Assembly: GCA_033391075.1 (NCBI GenBank)
Contig: JAWPMV010000001.1
Coordinates: 6,882,001 to 6,946,000 of the forward strand
DNA from: Bacteroidia bacterium
GTDB taxonomy: Bacteria > Bacteroidota > Bacteroidia > J057
Direction: 5' to 3'
Length of the DNA stretch: 64,000 nucleotides
Shown here: positions 26,101-34,600 of the stretch, piece after piece
How positions within the stretch are numbered: the first letter of the stretch is position 1
Layout of the letters: the number at the start of each line of letters is the position of its first letter
Position numbers and translations under genes: made by a program
The notes under the pieces: generated by a model
Databases searched by the model: none
What the model was told of the DNA's origin: nothing
What the model saw: only the letters and a program-made list of their open reading frames with translations

Positions 26101-26584
26101 TTTGAATGAATTTTACGAAGCTGAGATCAATAACTACAAAAAGGGAAGTGTCGAATATCAGTTGAGAGATTTGGCTATAGGGGAGCATAAGCTTCGCATC
26201 CGTGTTTGGGATGTGGCCAATAATGCTGCTGAAGCGACGACCAGCTTTATTGTTTCAGATAATGCCGTAATGGCCCTGGACCAAATTCTCAATTATCCCA
26301 ATCCTTTTATAGACGAAACCCGCTTCCAGATCGGACATAATCAGGCGGGACAAAATCTGGAACTGGAGATTGAGATTTTAAATACTCAGGGTCAATTGGT
26401 GAAAGTACTGACTGCAGACTTCCAGGCCAGCGGTAACTACTACAAAGAGTTGAGCTGGGATGGGCGTTCTGACCAGGGAACTCAAATTGCCGATGGAATC
26501 TATATTTACCGGGTGAATTTGAGAAATGCCGAAAATGGAAAAGAGATCAGTACGGTAAATAAAATGGTTCTTTTACGGAAATAG
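23111..26584 (+). CDS. porU: T9SS signal peptidase/sortase PorU (C25 family)
   Basis: This 1157-residue gingipain-like cysteine protease removes the C-terminal sorting domain of T9SS cargo at the cell surface and attaches the cargo to lipopolysaccharide. A signal peptide covers residues 1-22. The C25 catalytic pair is present: His663 in NYTGHGGEQGW and Cys697 in TATCEFGRYDNP. The N-terminal 400 residues are beta-rich, as in PorU. The C-terminus (about 1060-1157) carries NYPNPF and a Por-secretion/FlgD-like fold. I chose the ATG at 23111 over an upstream TTG. The neighbour porV supports the assignment: PorU and PorV form the attachment complex. Confidence 0.92.
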   Translation: MRKLSLLIIGLILGGLHLSAQDYAANSVLKDGTWYKIALTETGIYKLDADFFSDLGINLSSINPRNIQIYGNGGSILPQSNSAYRHDDLVENAIRVVGEDDGSFSGQDHVLFYGEGPHTYAYNSEAERFQHKFHTYSDTNFYFLRIGETEGKRIEELASLSNPTILNPASRGMDYHEVEKENLIKSGRVWLGEKFDLATSRVFSFYMPDAKSGGDIRVSLRVSARSDVASSFQVKAKGDTYSTVNLAATNIGNYQARHYWSRAASLVIPPSAISDDDSLRIELFYNKGSSSRSEGWLDWFEIDYDKELDAGNSVMYHFSVVDDAMGAGQIADISIANSGSAYQVWNISDPTSVKAQAFTANGNTLSFGASAEGIRNYVAFSTTTHEPIAAERIDNQDLHGSPLVDYIIITNPAFLSEAERLAQFHNTHYGRSTLVTTVQKIYNEFSSGKQDVTAIRDFIRMFWVRSGGISPGFVNMFGDGTYIYKNVNQNINASTNYLPTYQSRDSWDPTSSYTSDDFFVIMEDDEGFWGEASGINGDVRFDVNTIDIPIGRLPIENKEQAQIIVDKIIQYATDPDGIGRGEWRSRIMLVADHKEGEGNTHVRQANGYSSQINDANACTHLEKIYMDNYEMITTAGVTRFPEGRQALLDGLDKGALIVNYTGHGGEQGWSNSRILENPDLIKMKNVNKLPAVITATCEFGRYDNPEKRSGAEIMTMMEDVGAIALFTTVRLVYSTPNQTLNANFYRNSFTFDQDKGRMPAMGEIMMRTKNATFVRGNLANINSRNFTLLGDPGLLLNYPKLKARITEINGSQVVPGVADSLKSLSKVSIKGVLENELGTAQINASGDMDVTVFDKPSRFTTRLSNYTFRWEKNRIFSGKTTVEDGEFEFEFVVPIDVSYEDGTGNMRVYFFNDSIDGSGCYDNFYVGGTDANAINDDQGPSVELFINDTSWVNGGITDKDPKIFARIFDENGINTVGSGIGHEITAVLDEDESQVVILNEFYEAEINNYKKGSVEYQLRDLAIGEHKLRIRVWDVANNAAEATTSFIVSDNAVMALDQILNYPNPFIDETRFQIGHNQAGQNLELEIEILNTQGQLVKVLTADFQASGNYYKELSWDGRSDQGTQIADGIYIYRVNLRNAENGKEISTVNKMVLLRK

Positions 26585-26931
26585 CCTCAAACCCAGGAAA
26601 GAAAGAGACCTAAATTCAGGCCTATTCTTTTAAATAGGAGTGGATCTACGTATTTAGCTAAGTAGGGGATAGGGTAAAAATTTTTGCCCCCGCAGCTTTT
26701 TCTTGAGCAATTGCGTTATTAAATACAAAATTGTCCACATCAATGTTGATTTTTTGGGAAAAGGTTTATATTTGTTCCAAATCTAAAGTAAGGTTTCACT
26801 GATTCTTGCTTCGCTTGAGAAGCAAAAATTATATTACATTTATAAATATTCCAGCTAGTAAACTGTTTGCCTATGAGATAATTGCTACAATTGAACATCA
26901 AATTATTTTTTTTAGGTAGCACTTATTTATT
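26585..26931. other. Non-coding region of 347 bp before porV
   Basis: AT-rich spacer between porU and porV. It contains a promoter candidate at 26746-26774, which leaves a leader of about 150 nt before the porV ATG. I see no terminator with a clear stem. Confidence 0.5.
26746..26774 (+). promoter_or_regulatory. Candidate porV promoter (TTG-N18-TATATTTG)
   Basis: TTG at 26746-26748 and TATATTTG at 26767-26774 match the Bacteroidota -33/-7 pattern at near-normal spacing. It suggests porV can be transcribed independently of porU. Confidence 0.5.
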
Positions 26932-28086
26932 ATGAGGAAATCATTCATTCTAATAGCTTGCTTGGGGATCCTGCTTGGGTTTTCAAATAGAGTTTTAGCC
27001 CAAAATCCTACTACCGGTGCTGAGAGAACCACGAAAACGATCACTACTGCTGTTCCGTTTTTGCTGGTGGCCCCTGATTCCCGCAGTGGAGGTATGGGTG
27101 AAGCTGGGGTAGCCATTGCGGATGATGCAAACGCCATGCATTGGAATCCTGCACAACTTGCATTTTTGGACAAACGCATGGGTTTTGCGATGTCTTACTC
27201 TCCTTGGTTGAGAGCTTTGGGAATTCCAGACATCAACCTGATGTACCTTTCAGGCTATTTCAATACAGGAGGAAAAGGAGTTGTTGGAGCATCTCTTCGC
27301 TATTTCTCTTTAGGAGAAATTCAGTTTACAGATAACCTGGGGCAGCCAACCGGAAGTGGTAAACCCAATGAGTTCGCGCTCGACCTTGCTTATGCACTGC
27401 CATTGACTGGCGATCTTTCCGGTTCTATCTCTCTTCGCTTTATCCACAGTGAGCTGGCTTCTAACAACAATGTGCCAACTGCAGATGCAAAGCCTGTGAA
27501 TTCAGCTGCGGGAGATATCGCTTTTGCGTACAAAAAAGATTTTAAAATGAATGGCGGAAATGGCCCGATTCCTGTTCGTTTCTCGAGTGGAATCAACATT
27601 TCTAACATTGGACCTAAGGTCTCATATTCAGCATCTACTGCCAATAAAGACTTCATCCCGATCAACATGAGATTAGGATATGCCTTTAAATTTTTGGTTG
27701 ATGACTATAACTCTATTACCTTTACCAATGATTTCAATAAATTATTGGTACCTTCTGAAGGTGGAAGATCTGACAAAGCACTGCTGAGTGGGATCTTTGG
27801 AAGCTTCGGAGATGCAGAAGGAGGTTTTGGAGAGGAGATCTCTGAATTTAATACATCTGTAGGATTTGAATACTGGTATCGCGAGATTTTTGCCGCGAGA
27901 GCAGGTTTCTTCTACGAAGATGCAGAAAAGGGTAATAGAAAATTCATCACCCTTGGAGCTGGCATCCGTTACAATGTATTTGGTTTGCACTTTGCTTACC
28001 TGGCGCCTCTGCAGCAAAATCACCCGCTGCAAAACACATTGCGCTTTACATTGACATACGATTTCGAGTCAGCTGGAAACGAGTAA
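26932..28086 (+). CDS. porV: T9SS outer-membrane protein PorV (LptO)
   Basis: This 384-residue outer-membrane beta-barrel of the FadL-like PorV/PorQ family has a signal peptide at 1-23 (ending VLAQ). The family start is visible: FLLVAPDSRSGGMGEAGVA followed by NAMHWNPAQLAFL. The remainder alternates as amphipathic strands and ends in an aromatic barrel strand. PorV carries T9SS cargo from the translocon to PorU for cleavage. The length and the position after porU fit. A strong terminator follows. Confidence 0.93.
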   Translation: MRKSFILIACLGILLGFSNRVLAQNPTTGAERTTKTITTAVPFLLVAPDSRSGGMGEAGVAIADDANAMHWNPAQLAFLDKRMGFAMSYSPWLRALGIPDINLMYLSGYFNTGGKGVVGASLRYFSLGEIQFTDNLGQPTGSGKPNEFALDLAYALPLTGDLSGSISLRFIHSELASNNNVPTADAKPVNSAAGDIAFAYKKDFKMNGGNGPIPVRFSSGINISNIGPKVSYSASTANKDFIPINMRLGYAFKFLVDDYNSITFTNDFNKLLVPSEGGRSDKALLSGIFGSFGDAEGGFGEEISEFNTSVGFEYWYREIFAARAGFFYEDAEKGNRKFITLGAGIRYNVFGLHFAYLAPLQQNHPLQNTLRFTLTYDFESAGNE

Positions 28087-28123
28087 ATCCGTGCAACTAC
28101 TTGGATACATGTTTTCGAACATG

Positions 28124-28153
28124 AAAAGGGAACTGTGGCGGTTCCCTTTTTTT
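28124..28153 (+). terminator. Rho-independent terminator after porV
   Basis: A 9-10 bp stem (AAAGGGAAC at 28125-28133, GTTCCCTTT at 28141-28149) is followed by a T-run to 28153. Confidence 0.9.
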
Positions 28154-28159
28154 AATGTC

Positions 28160-28197
28160 TTAAGGCGCTGATCGCGATCAGCGCCTTAATTGTTTTT
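28160..28197. other. 30-bp perfect palindrome, possible second terminator
   Basis: Bases 28160-28189 read identically on both strands, centred on CGCG, and are followed by TTGTTTTT. It lies just after the porV terminator and 28 bp before the aroE start codon. It may be a tandem terminator or a binding site for a dimeric protein. Confidence 0.6.
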
Positions 28198-28217
28198 AAG
28201 GAATTAAGACCTGAGCT

Positions 28218-28958
28218 ATGTTTCGACAATTTGGATTGATTGGGGAAAAACTGGGTCACAGTTTTTCGAAAAAGTACTTCAGTAAAAAATTTGAAGCTCA
28301 AGACATTGATGCAGCCTATGAGTTATATGAACTGGCTGAGATTGGAGAATTTGAAAAGTTGAAGAAAACACCTCATCTGAGGGGTTTGAATGTTACGATA
28401 CCCTATAAAGCAGCCGTTATTCCTTTTTTGGATGAATTGGCACCCGAGGCTGCTGCTATCCAGGCTGTCAATACCATCAAATTTGAAGATGGCAAGCTCA
28501 TCGGATTCAATTCGGATATCTACGGCTTTTGGAACTCTTTGCTGGATTTTACAAAGGGAGCCGAAATATCGGGGGCCATCATTTTAGGAAATGGAGGGGC
28601 GACCCGAGCGGTTATCTATGTACTGGAAGAAAAACTGGGCGTAAAAAATATCAGAATCGCCACTCGCAATCCGCGATCTGCAAATCATCTCTCATATCCT
28701 GAGTTAGAGAGTTTGGAGATCGAAAAATTCCCTTTGATCATCAATTCAACTCCTCTGGGTATGTACCCCAATACAGAGGGATGCCCGACTTTCCCCTACC
28801 ATAAACTCAGCGAGAAACACTGGGCATACGACCTCATATACAATCCGGAAGAAACCTCATTTATGAGGGCTGCTGCCAAGCATGGAGCCCGAAGTAAAAA
28901 CGGAATTGATATGCTGATCGGTCAGGCTGAGAAATCCTGGGAGTTCTGGAATTCCTGA
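28218..28958 (+). CDS. aroE: Shikimate dehydrogenase
   Basis: This 246-residue NADP-dependent enzyme reduces 3-dehydroshikimate to shikimate in aromatic amino-acid synthesis. Substrate-site residues are present: HSFSK near the N-terminus (Ser15, Ser17), the catalytic Lys64 in NVTIPYK and Asp100 in FNSD. The nucleotide-binding loop is GNGGATR at 124-130, and STPLGM and the C-terminal DMLIGQAE complete the family pattern. It is slightly shorter than E. coli AroE, as is usual in Bacteroidota. It stands alone; no other aro gene is in the window. Confidence 0.95.
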   Translation: MFRQFGLIGEKLGHSFSKKYFSKKFEAQDIDAAYELYELAEIGEFEKLKKTPHLRGLNVTIPYKAAVIPFLDELAPEAAAIQAVNTIKFEDGKLIGFNSDIYGFWNSLLDFTKGAEISGAIILGNGGATRAVIYVLEEKLGVKNIRIATRNPRSANHLSYPELESLEIEKFPLIINSTPLGMYPNTEGCPTFPYHKLSEKHWAYDLIYNPEETSFMRAAAKHGARSKNGIDMLIGQAEKSWEFWNS

Positions 28959-29069
28959 ATACTCTTCATCGTAATGGTAAGTGAATTATTGTCAGGGTGT
29001 GCGAGACCGAACCATCTACAAAGAAACTAGCCATCCTGGTTTTCTGTGATTCCTGCTGATTATTTAATA

Positions 29070-29102
29070 AAGTAATTGAGGTCCCTCCGCAAGGTCGGGA
29101 TG
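29070..29102 (-). repeat. 33-bp dispersed intergenic repeat, copy 2
   Basis: Inverted copy of the element at 2938-2970 with one central mismatch. It lies between aroE and a bidirectional terminator. Confidence 0.75.
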
Positions 29103-29120
29103 ACAGGATTTTAAAAAATA

Positions 29121-29157
29121 AAAAAGCAGTGTCATTAGAAAGGACACTGCTTTTTTT
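29121..29157. terminator. Bidirectional rho-independent terminator
   Basis: The arms GCAGTGTC (29126-29133) and GACACTGC (29143-29150) are flanked by an A-run and a T-run. It serves aroE and the convergent AAA ATPase gene. Confidence 0.88.
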
Positions 29158-29173
29158 ATGCTTAATTCTTTTT

Positions 29174-31147
29174 TTATCGAATTCTAGACTGCAAATCCTG
29201 TACGGTCATCAAAACATCTTCACGAGACATTTCTCTGAACTTTGGTGGAAGCAATTCTTTCGAAGTACACTCCAATACTGCAGCATATGTCATCAGCTCA
29301 ATTTCTTCCGGATAAGTAGGTGGCAGGAAGTCATGGAAAACCTGCGCAATGATATCCACATTTACTTTATCCAGTCCTAAACTGGCTGCTTTGAATTTCG
29401 CACGGGTCAGAGCTGCCTCCATATCCGCACCGGACTTGATCGGAATATCCTCAAAGAAGTCCTCATCAAATTCGTCCATGTTCAAATAACTAAGTCCTGT
29501 CTTTTTCAACATGACATCCAGAAGCTCACGCTTGTCTTCAATTGATTCAGGGTAGAAAAGTCCGATATGTTCTTCTGCACGACCCTGGCGTTTAAAGTCA
29601 ACTGGCATAAGGTCGGGCCTCGCAGTTACCAGGAACCAGATGACCTTTCCTCTATTTTCTGAGTTAGACATGAAACTGGCCAACATAGAGAAGATCCGGC
29701 TGTTTACTCCACTACCTCCGGAATTGGACCGATTGCCCAAATAAGCATCGGCTTCATCAATCATTACGGCTACAGGAGCCATGGCTTTCAGAATTTTCAA
29801 CACCTTTTGGAGGTTGCCTTCTGACTGACCAACGTACATACCCCTGAAGTTTTTGAGCATGACCATTGGTACTCCTATATCATTGGCAAAAACGCTAATC
29901 ATAAAGGTCTTACCCGTACCTACGGGCCCTGAGATCAGATACCCCATTGGCATCACATCGGACCTGCCATTTTTCAAGGCATTGGCCGCATCAAGGAGAT
30001 GCTTTTTCGCCTGCGTATGACCGGCCACATTTTTCAAGCTGTATTTGGTCTCAACAAACTCCAACAAGCCCCCCGCTTCCTGCTCGATCATTTCCTTCTT
30101 CTGTTCTGTCAGCTCTTCATTCGTGAATTTGATCTTGTTTCGAGCTGCCTCATTCATGATCGTATTCAGCTGAACGAGGCTAAGACCTGCTGTATTTTTC
30201 GCAAAGACCTCCGCATTCATTTCAAAATGCTTTTTGCTGTCTTTGTGATTTTTGTAGAAATCCTTGATGAATACCAGACGATCTTCCTCTTTAGGATAGG
30301 GGAGGGATACGTCAAAAGTAAAAGGATTGCGAATATACTGCGCATTGAGGTTCATGAGGTTTTCCGTCATGACCACAATCGTCATATCAGCATCCAGGAA
30401 TTTCTTTTCCTTGGCCCACTTTTGCATGAAGACCAGCAGCATATGTTCTTCCGGACGGTAACTGGAATTTTCCGTCATCGGAATGAGGGTCTCTGCATAG
30501 TCAATTACAAATGCGATGGACTTGGGCTTAGAGAGATTGGCTTTCAATTTCGCCAGTCGGGCTTTGAGGGTTTCCAGGTCCCCTTTTCTTTTCTTGGCGT
30601 CCTCATCAAATTCTGGCAGGGTCATTTTGATAAAGCGGTCAATGATGTCTCCATCTTTGACAGGCTCATCAGTTTCTACCACATTAGAAGGACTTTGAAG
30701 ATTTGCTTCGACCTCAGAAAACCAGGCATCAATAAAGTCCTGATTGACCATGAGATTGAAATAGGTATCCAGGGTGAAAAATGATCTTGCAGGATTTCGG
30801 GTCAATTCTGCAAAATTATTATCTGTTAACTCATCAAAGAGTCTCAGGGTTGATACAAATTCTTTGCGGGTTTTACTGTCTCCGCCAAAAGTGCGATCGT
30901 CCTTAAATCTTATCCCTGCTGCGCGATCATAATAAATTACTATGTCTTTGTACTTAAAGAGTTCCTCATTGAGGAAATCTTTAATGAGATAGTAACTGTT
31001 CTTTTTATCGCGATTGACCCTCACATAGTCATTGATGTTTCCGTGAAGGATAAATTGAGATACATTTTGAGATAGGTACTTTCTTTGAATATCCTGAACC
31101 CACTCAGGCACAACCACCTTGGGTTTAGTCGTCTTAGCTTTAGCCAT
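29174..31147 (-). CDS. Two-module AAA+ ATPase with degenerate first module
   Basis: This 657-residue protein has two AAA+ modules. The first (about 25-330) lacks a Walker A motif and keeps only a Walker-B-like strand, FVIDYAE at 213-219. The second (about 365-600) is canonical: Walker A GPVGTGKT at 407-414, Walker B VMIDEAD at 461-467, a SRIFSML arginine-finger region and sensor 1 LVTARPD. The architecture resembles Ycf46-like or NSF/CDC48-like remodellers rather than proteases, since no protease domain is present. The target is unknown. It is divergent from the giant CHAT-like/TPR gene across 520 bp, which makes a shared process possible but unproven. Confidence 0.78.
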   Translation of the reverse strand: MAKAKTTKPKVVVPEWVQDIQRKYLSQNVSQFILHGNINDYVRVNRDKKNSYYLIKDFLNEELFKYKDIVIYYDRAAGIRFKDDRTFGGDSKTRKEFVSTLRLFDELTDNNFAELTRNPARSFFTLDTYFNLMVNQDFIDAWFSEVEANLQSPSNVVETDEPVKDGDIIDRFIKMTLPEFDEDAKKRKGDLETLKARLAKLKANLSKPKSIAFVIDYAETLIPMTENSSYRPEEHMLLVFMQKWAKEKKFLDADMTIVVMTENLMNLNAQYIRNPFTFDVSLPYPKEEDRLVFIKDFYKNHKDSKKHFEMNAEVFAKNTAGLSLVQLNTIMNEAARNKIKFTNEELTEQKKEMIEQEAGGLLEFVETKYSLKNVAGHTQAKKHLLDAANALKNGRSDVMPMGYLISGPVGTGKTFMISVFANDIGVPMVMLKNFRGMYVGQSEGNLQKVLKILKAMAPVAVMIDEADAYLGNRSNSGGSGVNSRIFSMLASFMSNSENRGKVIWFLVTARPDLMPVDFKRQGRAEEHIGLFYPESIEDKRELLDVMLKKTGLSYLNMDEFDEDFFEDIPIKSGADMEAALTRAKFKAASLGLDKVNVDIIAQVFHDFLPPTYPEEIELMTYAAVLECTSKELLPPKFREMSREDVLMTVQDLQSRIR

Positions 31148-31667
31148 ATTGTGTTTGAGAAATGATTTATATACAATTAACTAGATGGGGAAAAATACTA
31201 AAAGTCTCGAAAGGAGCGTATTTTCACTAAGAGCCTTTACGGGAATTTTTCCGTCTGGATGATAAAGATACAAAAAGGCTCGAAAGGTTGGTGATTTTCC
31301 CAATTCTCACGCCAATTTCTGTAAATTAAGGGTAAAAGAAAGCTTTTTCTATTTATTCACGTGCTTGATAAGCGAAAATATGCTTTTTTCAGGCCTGGAA
31401 TTATTTCCTGACTTGGAAGCAGTCGCTTATCCTTTTATTTTGTTATTTTGAAATAAAGCTGATCAAAGATGACTTTCTCGGCATAGATCAAGTCCTAGAA
31501 ATAGGGACTTTTTTTTCGTCTTTGAACAGATTTAAAGGGGTTATAAAATTGTTTATGGCTTTGTTCAGGCTGAACTAACGTCTGTAATAACCATTTAGGC
31601 CTGAACTCTTGGATTCACGAGTACGTAGTATTTTTTTTGTATTCGGCTAAATTCTGCAGAATTACTT
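31148..31667. other. Non-coding region of 520 bp
   Basis: Divergent spacer between the AAA ATPase and the giant TPR gene. It contains a plus-strand terminator hairpin at 31491-31516 and inverted TTCAGGC/GCCTGAA arms near 31564-31606. A weak promoter-like TTG (31609) with a T-rich TTTG ends at 31639, just before the TPR gene. No gene is seen upstream of the terminator, so a short RNA or leader is possible. Confidence 0.5.
31491..31516 (+). terminator. Orphan rho-independent terminator
   Basis: The stem AGTCCTA (31491-31497) pairs with TAGGGACT (31502-31509), with one bulge, and eight T follow. It lies about 150 bp upstream of the giant gene and has no protein gene before it. Confidence 0.65.
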
Positions 31668-34600
31668 ATGCCAGCTAGATTTAAACCGCACATTTTTCTT
31701 GCCTGTACATTAGCAAGTGAGGAGGGGAAGAGACGATTAGACCCTGCTCAACATTGCGATGACATACTTAGGGTTCTTCAATATTGGATAGATAATGGAG
31801 GATGCGAAGTCTTACAGGCCAGACCTGGCTCTAAACTGTACCTGGAGGATGTTCTTGCAAACAAGAACAACAGAAGAGAAGTGGTTGGAATTCACCTCAT
31901 CGGAGAATTGCAAGATGAGAGCCATTTGCTTTTTAGATCGAGATCCGACCAGCAGTCATATAGCTTTGAGGAGTTTGGAAATAGCCTCAAAGAATTTCCC
32001 AAAATTCAGTTTCTATTTTTAAGTGGGATTAATGATCCCAAGCTGATCCACCAGATCCATGCAGCCGGCGTGCCAGCTGTATTTTCTATTAAGGATGCAC
32101 GACTTTCTCCTACGATAGTCGAGGCATTTTATCTTCAAATGTTGAGGGGGAAATCTGTAAAAGATTCGGTATTAGGATTGGACAGTATTCTAAAAATAGA
32201 AATATCCCGACACGAAGTAGACTTTAGTTACCAGTATGGACCCTGGAATGGAAATGATTTACCAAATCCGGGTGCATATGGGTTTTATTATAGAAAGGAC
32301 AAGTTTAAAAATTTGGGCTGGCGTTTGCGTAGCCCATTACTCATTCCAGGAGCAGAGAAGGATGAAATTGATTCCTACCTGGTAAAACTTTCCCATGAAG
32401 ATCCTATTGGACGTCTGTTGAAGGAGATTGAAAAGGAAGATGCTTCCAGTTCTAGCTGGAAAGAGCAAGAGAGGGCAATAGATGTGCAGGATCATGTAAT
32501 CGCAGAAACATTAGATACAATTGAAGAAATAAGTGAGATTGAGTCTGATGATGCAAAAATTGAGGATTTAGCGGAAAAAGCTGAATCTACAGAAGAGGTA
32601 AGAGAGGAAGTTGTTTCAGAAGAAACAAGCGAAGCAGAAATAGTAGCAGAAGAAGAGGAAGCTACAGAAGCAGCAGTTGAAGAAGTTGTTTCGGAGGAAG
32701 AAACGGAAGCTGAAATCGTAGCAGAGGAAGATGAGACTACTGAAGAAGTTATCGAAGAGCCGGTTTCGGAAGAAGAATCCGAAGCAGAAATAGTAGCGGA
32801 AGAAGAGGAGACTGATGAAGAAGCAATCGAAGAACCCGTTTCAGAAGCCGAAGCAGAAATAGTAGCGGAAGAAGAGGAGACTGCTGAAGAAGCAGTTGAA
32901 GAAGTTGTTTCGGAGGAAGAAACGGAAGCTGAAATCGTAGCAGAGGAAGATGAGACTACTGAAGAAGTTATCGAAGAGCCGGTTTCGGAAGAAGAAGCCG
33001 AAGCAGAAATAGTAGCAGAGGAAGATGAGACTACTGAAGAAGTTATCGAAGAGCCGGTTTCGGAAGAAGAAGCCGAAGCTGAAATAGTAGCGGAAGAAGA
33101 GGAGACTGCTGAAGAAGCAGTTGAAGAAGTTGTTTCGGAAGAAGAAGCCGAAGCAGAAATAGTAGCAGAGGAAGAGGAAACTACAGAAGAAGTTATCGAA
33201 GAGCCGGTTTCGGAAGAAGAAGCCGAAGCAGAAATAGTAGCAGAGGAAGAGGAAACTACAGAAGAAGTTATCGAAGAGCCGGTTTCGGAAGAAGAAGCCG
33301 AAGCTGAAATAGTAGCGGAAGAAGAGGAGACTGCTGAAGAAGCAGTTGAAGAAGTTGTTTCGGAAGAAGAAGCCGAAGCAGAAATAGTAGCAGAGGAAGA
33401 GGAAACTACAGAAGAAGTTATCGAAGAGCCGGTTTCGGAAGAAGAAGCCAAAGCAGAAATAGTAGCAGAGGAAGAGGAAACTACAGAAGAAGCAGTTGAG
33501 GAAGTTGTTTCAGAAGAGGAAGCCGAGGCGGAAGAAGTAGTAGCGGAAGAGGAAGCTACAGAAGAAACAGTTGAAGAAATTGTTTCGGAAGAAGAGACGG
33601 AAGAATTAACTGAGGAGGAGGAAGAAAACATAGGAGGAAGGAAAAAATCTAAATCTTCCAAGAAGAATAAAAGATCGGAAGCCAGGAAAAAACGAAGAGC
33701 CAAGCGTCAGAAGAGTTCTAAAAAGGGCTTGCCAACGATCAAACTGGATGTCAGAGAGATTGTTGAGTCTGATGAGAAAGAGGCACTGGCTATAACAAAT
33801 GAAAAGCTAGAAACTCCCTCTATCGAAACCCATATCGAGGACGGAGCTGAAATAATAAATCCTTTGGTGAATCAGGAAATCCTGGAGGATGCAAAAGCCG
33901 TTGAAGAGCTTTCCGAAGCTGATACAGAAAAAGGAAATGAAAAATCCGAAGCTGTAGAAGCTAGTGAAGATTCTAAGGCTGAAGAAGAGTTGATCGAAGA
34001 ACCAGTTTCGGAAGAAGAAGCTGAAGCAGAAATAGTAGCGGAAGAAGAGGAGACTGATGAAGAAGTAATCGAAGAGCCGGTTTCGGAAGAAGAAACAGAG
34101 GCTGAGATCGTAGCAGAAGAAGAGGAGACTGCTGAAGAAGCAATTGAGGAAGTTGTTTCGGAAGAAGAAGCCGAAGCAGAAATAGTAGCGGAAGAAGAGG
34201 AAACTGATGAAGAAGCAATTGAGGAAGTTGTTTCGGAAGAAGAAGCCGAAGCAGAAATAGTAGCGGAAGAAGAGGAAACTACAGAAGAAGTTATCGAAGA
34301 GCCGGTTTCGGAAGAAGAAGCTGAAGCAGAAATAGTAGCAGAGGAAGAGGAAACTACAGAAGAAGTTATCGAAGAGTCGGTTTCCGAAGAAGAAGCCGAA
34401 GCAGAAATAGTAGCAGAGGAAGAGGAAACTACAGAAGAAGTTATCGAAGAGCCGGTTTCCGAAGAAGAAGCCGAAGCAGAAATAGTAGCTGAAGAAGAGG
34501 AAACTACAGAAGAAGCAGTTGAGGAAGTTGTTTCAGAAGAAGAGACAGAAGCGGAAGAAGTAGTGGCGGAAGAGGAAACTACAGAAGAAGCCGAAGCAGA

